A stretch of 64,000 bases of DNA from positions 14,877,823 through 14,941,822 of the forward strand of contig OZ018408.1 in NCBI GenBank assembly GCA_963969595.1, read 5' to 3'. This DNA comes from Neckera pumila (lineage: Eukaryota > Streptophyta > Bryopsida > Hypnales > Neckeraceae). Below, piece after piece: positions 58,235 to 64,000 of the stretch (positions within the stretch are counted from its first letter, which is position 1; each line of letters opens with the position of its first letter). The position numbers and the translations under genes are program-made. The notes below the pieces were generated by a model that was not told the DNA's origin, ran no database searches, and was given only the letters and a program-made list of their open reading frames with translations.

Positions 58235-58622
58235 CACTTAAGCAATTTTGCGTATGTTTTGGAGCAATAGAAGGCAATGTAAATTTACTACCCTATAGAA
58301 AGATAGAAATGATGGACATTGTCAATTTTTCATGATTTTTTCCCTTAAATTCAAATTACTATGAATTTTGGAAGCCAAAAGTTAGCCTCAACCTATATCC
58401 AATATATAGAGTCTTCCAATCATTCCATAACAACTTTCTTGCTCACTACATCAAGACATGTGTCATGACTCTATAGTCGTAACTTTGCAAAGGAGAAAAA
58501 ATTACATTCCAAATCTTGGTTGGAACCTATTCCAACCTTGGTTGGAAATAGCTGCACCCTTCAAGTTGGGTATTGATGCCTGGTTTGAAATGGGAAGTTC
58601 TACCATAGTAGAACCACTCATA
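58235..58622. repeat. Family E repeat, tandem copy 1
   Basis: Collinear with 58852-59243: 'aggcaat.taaattta.t.ccctatagaaagatagaaat', 'caatata.agagtcttc', 'tttcttgctcactacatcaagacatgtg' and 'aaaggagaaaaaat.acattccaaatctt'. Both end in 'attgatgcctgg..tgaa'. Confidence 0.7.
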
Positions 58623-58626
58623 GTAA

Positions 58627-58847
58627 CCCTGTAACGCAGCCGTGGACATTAAGTGTCCAATAAATGACAAAGAATCTTTGTATATAGGACAAAAGCGTGA
58701 TTGTGCATCTTTAGAATTTTGTGCAAAAAAGGGAGGCCTTATATAGTAGTTTGACCTTGAATGAATGCTTTTGGTTATTTTAAAGTAGATGATGCACACT
58801 ATTTCAAAAAGGATGATTTTTGTGGAGACCAGCCCATTCTTACAGGG
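58627..58847. mobile_element. Short TTAA-flanked element (family D), 221 bp
   Basis: The left flank GTAA (decayed) and right flank TTAA 58848-58851 enclose ends CCCTGTAA and, read inverted, CCCTGTAAGAATG. It separates the two tandem family E copies and shares its left internal part with the element at 11199-11643. Confidence 0.55.
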
Positions 58848-58851
58848 TTAA

Positions 58852-59243
58852 ACAATTCCGTGCTTGTGTTAGAGTAGTAAAAGGCAATATAAATTTATTG
58901 CCCTATAGAAAGATAGAAATTGGGCATTGCAAATTTTTTGTGATTTTTTCCTTAACTTCAAATTAGTATAACTAGTTTTAGAAGCCAACAGATGGACTCA
59001 GTTGATACCCAATATACAGAGTCTTCTAGATCATTCCAAAACTACTTTCCCACTCAATACTTCCTACTTTCTTGCTCACTACATCAAGACATGTGACTTT
59101 ATAGTTCCAACCTTGCAAAGGAGAAAAAATCACATTCCAAATCTTTATTAGAAACTTGTTCCACCCTTTGTTGAAAATAGCTGCCTCCTATAGATTGGAT
59201 ATTGATGCCTGGTTGGAATGGGTGGTTCTACCATAATCCTGAA
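58852..59243. repeat. Family E repeat, tandem copy 2
   Basis: Direct repeat of 58235-58622. A third, partial and diverged copy is at 48257-48392. Confidence 0.7.
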
Positions 59244-59251
59244 ACGCCTCA

Positions 59252-59315
59252 CATTAGGAAAAATTTCAGCCTTCCAGAAAGCCGCAGGTTTGGCACCTGC
59301 CTAGTGCAATTATGG

Positions 59316-59347
<32 letters not shown>

Positions 59348-59523
59348 ATATTGAAAAATTGGATGCTGACATGGCACTAGTAGTGCCACGTCAGATTTAT
59401 TTTTTTTAAATTTTTAAATTTTTTTTTTTAAGAATGTTTTTTAATTCATTTTGAAATTGCACCAAAGGGGTTCCATAATCAATTCCTTAGCAGCCTTCTA
59501 GAGGGTTGAAATTTTTCCTAATG
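59252..59523. mobile_element. Foldback MITE with CATTAG...CTAATG ends, 272 bp, with internal poly(A) tract
   Basis: The left end CATTAGGAAAAATTTCAGCC and the right end, read inverted, CATTAGGAAAAATTTCAACC give about 30 bp of inverted repeat including the CCAGAA/CTAGAA extension. About 28 A residues run from 59317. It interrupts a family D sequence whose uninterrupted form is at 11199 ('gcctcaatccctttctg'). Confidence 0.7.
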
Positions 59524-61263
59524 ATCCTTTTTTGAAATTTTGCACATTTTTGTTTATCTTTTAGTTGTACAAAAACATTGTTTATTGAAATTTTATGAAT
59601 TTGGTCATTAAAGAAGGTTGTCTTTTCTAGATTCAAATATTACATTAAATGAATGAGAAGTTAGCTTGACTAAATAGTGCCTTGAAGCCCTCTATTTATT
59701 GTCTAAAATATGGACGTTAGAGCACTTTAGGATTAATAACAATAGAAATACCTTAGGGCTTAAGACTTTCATTGCCATTAGATGCCATTTGAGGGCTTTA
59801 GAAGACCGTTTTAGGCCTGTTTCTCCAATTTGGCCTGATTTTGTGAACAATGGTACAGGCTGTCAGGAAAAAAAATTCAAAACAAATTCAAAACAAATTC
59901 AAAACAAATTCAAAAACAAATTGTTTCAAATATCATTTTAAGCCTTTTTTTTTCTTTTTTTCTTTTAAAAATGACATAGCATGGTGTCGACCATGTCAGC
60001 CAACTGCTACAGCTACGTTCTTGCAGTCTAGAAATGCAGGGAACTCTCCGGAAACTTACAATCTTCCAATGTCCACAAATGTCATCTAATGTATAAGAAT
60101 GACTGCTCAAGTTAATCCAAGTCATTTTGTTAAAAATGAATGAAAGTATTAAGTCTAAAGTATTTCTAATCAATTTGTGCTTCAAGAAGCCCAGAAGCAA
60201 AAAAAGTCTCTACTGTAGCCAACAAATTTCATAAGGACGTTAGAAGAGTGTATCATGGAAGAAACAAAACAGAATTTACCACTTCATTAAACTATTACTA
60301 TCTATCTAAGTGGTAATGTCCATTCAATAAGTTTAGCACAAAAAAATGAAGATGCATTGTCAATTTCCAATGTACTTGCTCCTCACCTAATATTGTGGAA
60401 AAAACCTCGACTTGCCTTCACTTGCCATATTTCTCTTCTTCATATCAACTAAGATGTCATTATAATATTCTTCAATGTTCATGAAGGTTTTTATAGATAA
60501 AAAATTTTGCACATATTATGAGCAGATGTAAATCGATATAATACAATATTCTACAAAATAATTATTAATATTTATACATCTTGCAAAAACATGTTGCATA
60601 CAAATTGATAGAAAGGAAAAAGCATGAACATTTAGGTACCATATATAAGTATCTTAATTGAAATATGAAGAATATAAACACTTGCAAGTGAATTCAAAAT
60701 ATACAAAATTCATTGGAGGCATGTTCCTTTTATACTAACTTGATTAAAATCAAATGTCAATTTTAGAAAATACAATAATAAAATGAAAAAAAAATAGAAA
60801 AAAAAAATTGTAAAAGTAAAAAGCAAAAAAATATACCTATGTAGTAGGCAATAGAAAAAACCTTTCACTTTTCACTTAGTTCTTTTACTTTGAAATACCT
60901 TATAAATATTTGGCATATTCCAATATATTTTTTTATTCATCTCAACAAAGCATTATATTTCTTGATTAACTTTTTTTGAGTCCTCCAAGTATGTTGAAAT
61001 CCTTATTTTCATAGTTTTCGGTGTTGAACCCCTACTTGCCTTGTACTGAATTCCTTAATTTGTGAGCAACTTAACTTACTGTACCTTCCGAAGGCAAGCA
61101 CTGTACCGAAGCTGGGATTTTGTATAAAACTTGTACAAACAAGAACGAGGAGCCAGTTTGATCCACGCATTGACGTCCAAGCTCCAGCGACCAAGACGTT
61201 TCGTGGTTGTCAACTCTTGGAGCATGCAAGAGCGGATTATGTGTGATTGTGGAGCGGATTGCA
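59524..61263. other. AT-rich stretch upstream of RDM4, no gene seen
   Basis: The part to about 59745 is the rest of the interrupted family D element. From about 59870 there are four AACAAATTCAA units. The region after about 61070 is less AT-rich and likely holds the RDM4 promoter and 5' untranslated region. Confidence 0.45.
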
Positions 61264-63147
61264 ATGGCTGTCGAAAAGCTGAAAGTTGTGAGGGTGAAGC
61301 GGAAGCGAGAGCAGGCTCCCATTGAAAATATTTGTGAGTCTCGAAACCCTAATTTTGCTTGGCTTACGATGCGCCCTTAAAATGCTTAAAATGCTTTCCT
61401 ATGCTGCAGTTACGTTTTTTGGATTGTGAGTTTCGCAAAATGTGTAAAATTTGACCGTGAAGTCGTTGGGGTGAGCAGGGTTGGAGGTCAGCGATCCTCC
61501 CAGTAAGCGACATGAACCGGATATCAGCAGCCTGAGTTTGTCATCTGAATCAACCACTCCGTCGAAATTGCTCTTCCGAAGATTGGAAACTGTCAGTCCC
61601 TCGAGCAAGAAGACAGAGGCGTCACTATATGAGTCCGTCTTGCAAAAGGTCAATGAAAGGAAGCACGCACATGAGAATCGGAAGGATCACCAAGAGAGTC
61701 GGGCAAAAAGTAAGGTTCAGGAGAAGCAGGAACATTTACTTGCTGCTGCGAAAGAACAACATGAGGCTCTTGCAAAAAGAGCTCGCTTTGAGCAAGTCTG
61801 GAAAAGTCGAAGAGATCCTGCAAAAGCTTCTGCTGAAGGCGCTGAGAATGACCCCATGAATGAGCGTTTCCACCTCTATGACGTGGTGAGAGTGGACGAA
61901 GAATCACCTGACGTCCTGGAAAAGCGAGAAAAGACCAAAAGGTATGTTTGGATTCTACCAATTCATCTCAATGCTTGAATCATATTTGATTACCTATTAG
62001 TGTTGAATTTTTGTTTAAAATCCTTTTGCAAGAATTGAGATACGAAGTGTGACTTGTGAAACAGGGAAGCCGAGCTCGCACAAGCAGCTATACTCCGCGA
62101 TTACTTGCCTTTATTGCGGGATTGTTTACCTGAAGCAGCAGCAGAACTTGAGCAGGACCTAGCGGCCCAGAATGTTGCAATGGAAATAGGTTGAACTAAC
62201 AGTCACTACCAAGTATCTCAATTCTCATTTTATTTGCTTATGTTTTGAAATTCACAATGGTTATGTGTTCTCCATGTGGTGTTAGTGTTTGTTCTGGAGA
62301 GTGTTATGTCAGACAGAGCAACAACAATGTATAAACACTTCGAGATTTATTGACGAAACTATCTTGAGTTCGTATTATCCTTTGGGCACATCAAGGTACT
62401 GACATCAAGTGAATCTGGTGTGTGCAGACGACTCTGTATATGATGTATACGCAATGGATGAGGGGTTCAATGATCAAGAGGGTGGTGAAGATGAGTTTTA
62501 CCCTACGTAAGTACCAGACCATGAGCGTCACGGTTCTTTCTCTACGAGTATATTTGAGCATGCTTTCTTTTTAAGATCAGTGGATGATAGTATCGTGCGT
62601 CCTAGTAATGTAGTCATGCTGATTGAGAAGTTTACGTTACCTTGTATAAGCACCTCTCTAGGCTTGGATTATACCCGGATGTCACAAATGTAGGAATGTA
62701 GGAAGAGAGCAAAGGATTGACTTTTTTGATTGTTATGCTGTACAGGGTACAAATAGTAGAAAACGAAGACTTTGACTGGGGAGAGCCTGCTGACTCAGAG
62801 CATGACAGCGAGGATTCTAATGGTAAGCTTTTGAGAAGTTTGTGTGGATGTTGATAGCTTGACAAAGAGCTGATATGATGCTTTCAATAGGTTGCCTAAC
62901 TTGTTCAGAAACTTTTGAGTTGTGCTCTCATCTTTCCATTTTGGAATTTTACAATGCAGATGAAAGCAATCCTTTGAATGACTACCCTGATGAAGACGAC
63001 TTTGGGGACTTCGGAGATGAGAAGAGTGGTAGCGATGATATTGACAACGACTCATGGGATTTTGGTCATGATGCTTCAGATGACGAGGAGTACGACACAG
63101 TTGCATACGATATTGAACAAGAATTGCGTTGGAGCCGTCGTCTTTGA
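61264..63147 (+). CDS. RDM4: RDM4/DMS4 - IWR1-type RNA polymerase II nuclear import factor, six exons
   Basis: IWR1-family proteins escort assembled RNA polymerase II into the nucleus. The Arabidopsis member RDM4/DMS4 is also needed for RNA-directed DNA methylation and development. Exons are 61264-61333, 61479-61941, 62065-62189, 62428-62506, 62746-62822 and 62960-63147. They total 1002 nt (333 residues), all GT-AG and in phase. The N-terminus KLKVVRVKRKREQAPIENI then WLEVSDPPSKR is the family start. The middle is charged and helical (KVQEKQEHLLAAAKEQHEAL), followed by DDSVYDVYAMDEGF and VQIVENEDFDWGE. The hallmark acidic SNDESNPLNDYPDEDDFGDF segment follows, then EYDTVAYDIEQELRWSRRL to the stop. 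Length is usual for the family. The start is the first ATG that gives the conserved RVKRKR motif. Confidence 0.94.
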
Positions 63148-64000
63148 TAGCTTTCTGTTCAAAGTTTCTTCATACTCATCTAGCTTCGCAACTGCATAGA
63201 ATGCGCACAGGAAACTTGAGCACTGTGAGCAATGTTCTATCATGATATTTAGTTTTGGAAAGTGAAGGAATTGCACAGCATAACACAAACATGACTGGCT
63301 CACTCACATGCATAGCTACCATTGATAAGTGCAGAACTTGATGCACAGCAATGATTGCCTAAAGCTAATAATACTGCTAGATGCACAGTTCACCTTTGGG
63401 GGTTAGATCAATACATTAGTGCCTGTACAAGTTTATTTCTTGCTTGTCCACATAGTCTAGTCTATTTTAGGTAGAGTATTCACAAAGAGGACACAAATTT
63501 GTTGGCCACAGCAAGGCTATCAAAGTCGGGGTCAATGAACATTAAATGCACCAAGAATTGTGGCAAGCATGTTTCTTGAAAGATTTGCAAAGTTGGTCGA
63601 TGCCCTTCTTTTCTTGGGATTGCACATGTGACGAACATTGAAAAATATTCATTGCAATCCATTCTCTACAATACTGTGTAATACTACAAGTCAGCTACAC
63701 AAGCGGAATCACAGTCCTGTAGACTAATGTTGTCGTGCATTGTCGTAGTTGTCTGCAAATCGAGGCCTCTCAGTATTGACTGCTGAGTATTTAGTTGAGA
63801 TGTTCATCAAAGCAATGCCACGAGTCTTCAACTGACTCCAGGAGAATCACTGGGGTCTCAAATTTGTGTGGATTGCAATGCACAAAAGCGTTTCACAGCT
63901 CCTGATTTATTGTACGGTATGTGAGCAAGTTATTTGGTGGACAGAATTCGATAAGGTAGGACACTAAAGACATTTAGACTCGGTAGTTTTCACTATTACA
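63148..64000. other. Downstream of RDM4, no gene seen
   Basis: Likely 3' untranslated region and intergenic sequence. Short frames on the minus strand have no recognisable domain. Confidence 0.45.

Noticed and set aside
1..64000. A bacterial-type operon, prophage or defence island
   Set aside because: Introns, plant-type tRNAs and plant gene families show that this is a nuclear plant sequence. The TerD-like domain is fused in a spliced gene and is not a sign of a bacterial operon.

Overview
This is a plant nuclear window. Genes are intron-rich with GT-AG junctions, two cytosolic-type tRNA genes are present, and several families are plant-specific or plant-typical: a plant GDSL lipase, an EFFECTOR OF TRANSCRIPTION protein, a plant p24-beta protein and an RDM4/IWR1 protein. 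Compact GC-richer genes sit in long AT-rich stretches full of short non-autonomous transposons. I lean towards a non-seed land plant, possibly a moss, but the sequence alone does not prove that.

Six protein genes could be built exon by exon with consistent reading phase. They are RPS3A/eS1 (minus, 7341-9176), a secreted GDSL esterase/lipase (minus, 13466-15893), a p24-beta cargo receptor (minus, 19472-21836), an EFFECTOR OF TRANSCRIPTION protein with a GIY-YIG-like domain and two ET zinc repeats (plus, 49196-52260), a large E2-like/F-box/TerD-like fusion protein (minus, 53903-56849) and an RDM4/DMS4/IWR1 RNA polymerase II transport factor (plus, 61264-63147). A tRNA-Glu(TTC)/tRNA-Phe(GAA) pair lies at 31871-32030.

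Layout: 1-7.3 kb is nested AT-rich transposons; 7.3-9.2 kb RPS3A; 9.2-13.4 kb repeats; 13.4-21.9 kb GDSL and p24 genes; 21.9-31.8 kb repeats with a simple-tailed family and foldbacks; 31.9-32.0 kb tRNAs; 32-48.3 kb repeats, including a solo LTR and many TTAA-flanked elements, plus one unidentified possible exon near 35.1 kb; 48.3-57 kb the ET and E2/F-box/TerD genes; 57-61 kb repeats; 61.2-63.2 kb RDM4.

The genes do not form a pathway or cluster. The main points of interest are the E2-F-box-TerD architecture, the almost fresh 276-bp in-frame duplication of the ET zinc repeat, and a dense family of MITE-like elements ending CCCCTAAA...TTTAGGGG at TTAA target sites. Empty-site copies for these elements are present inside the same window, so target duplication and nesting order can be read directly.
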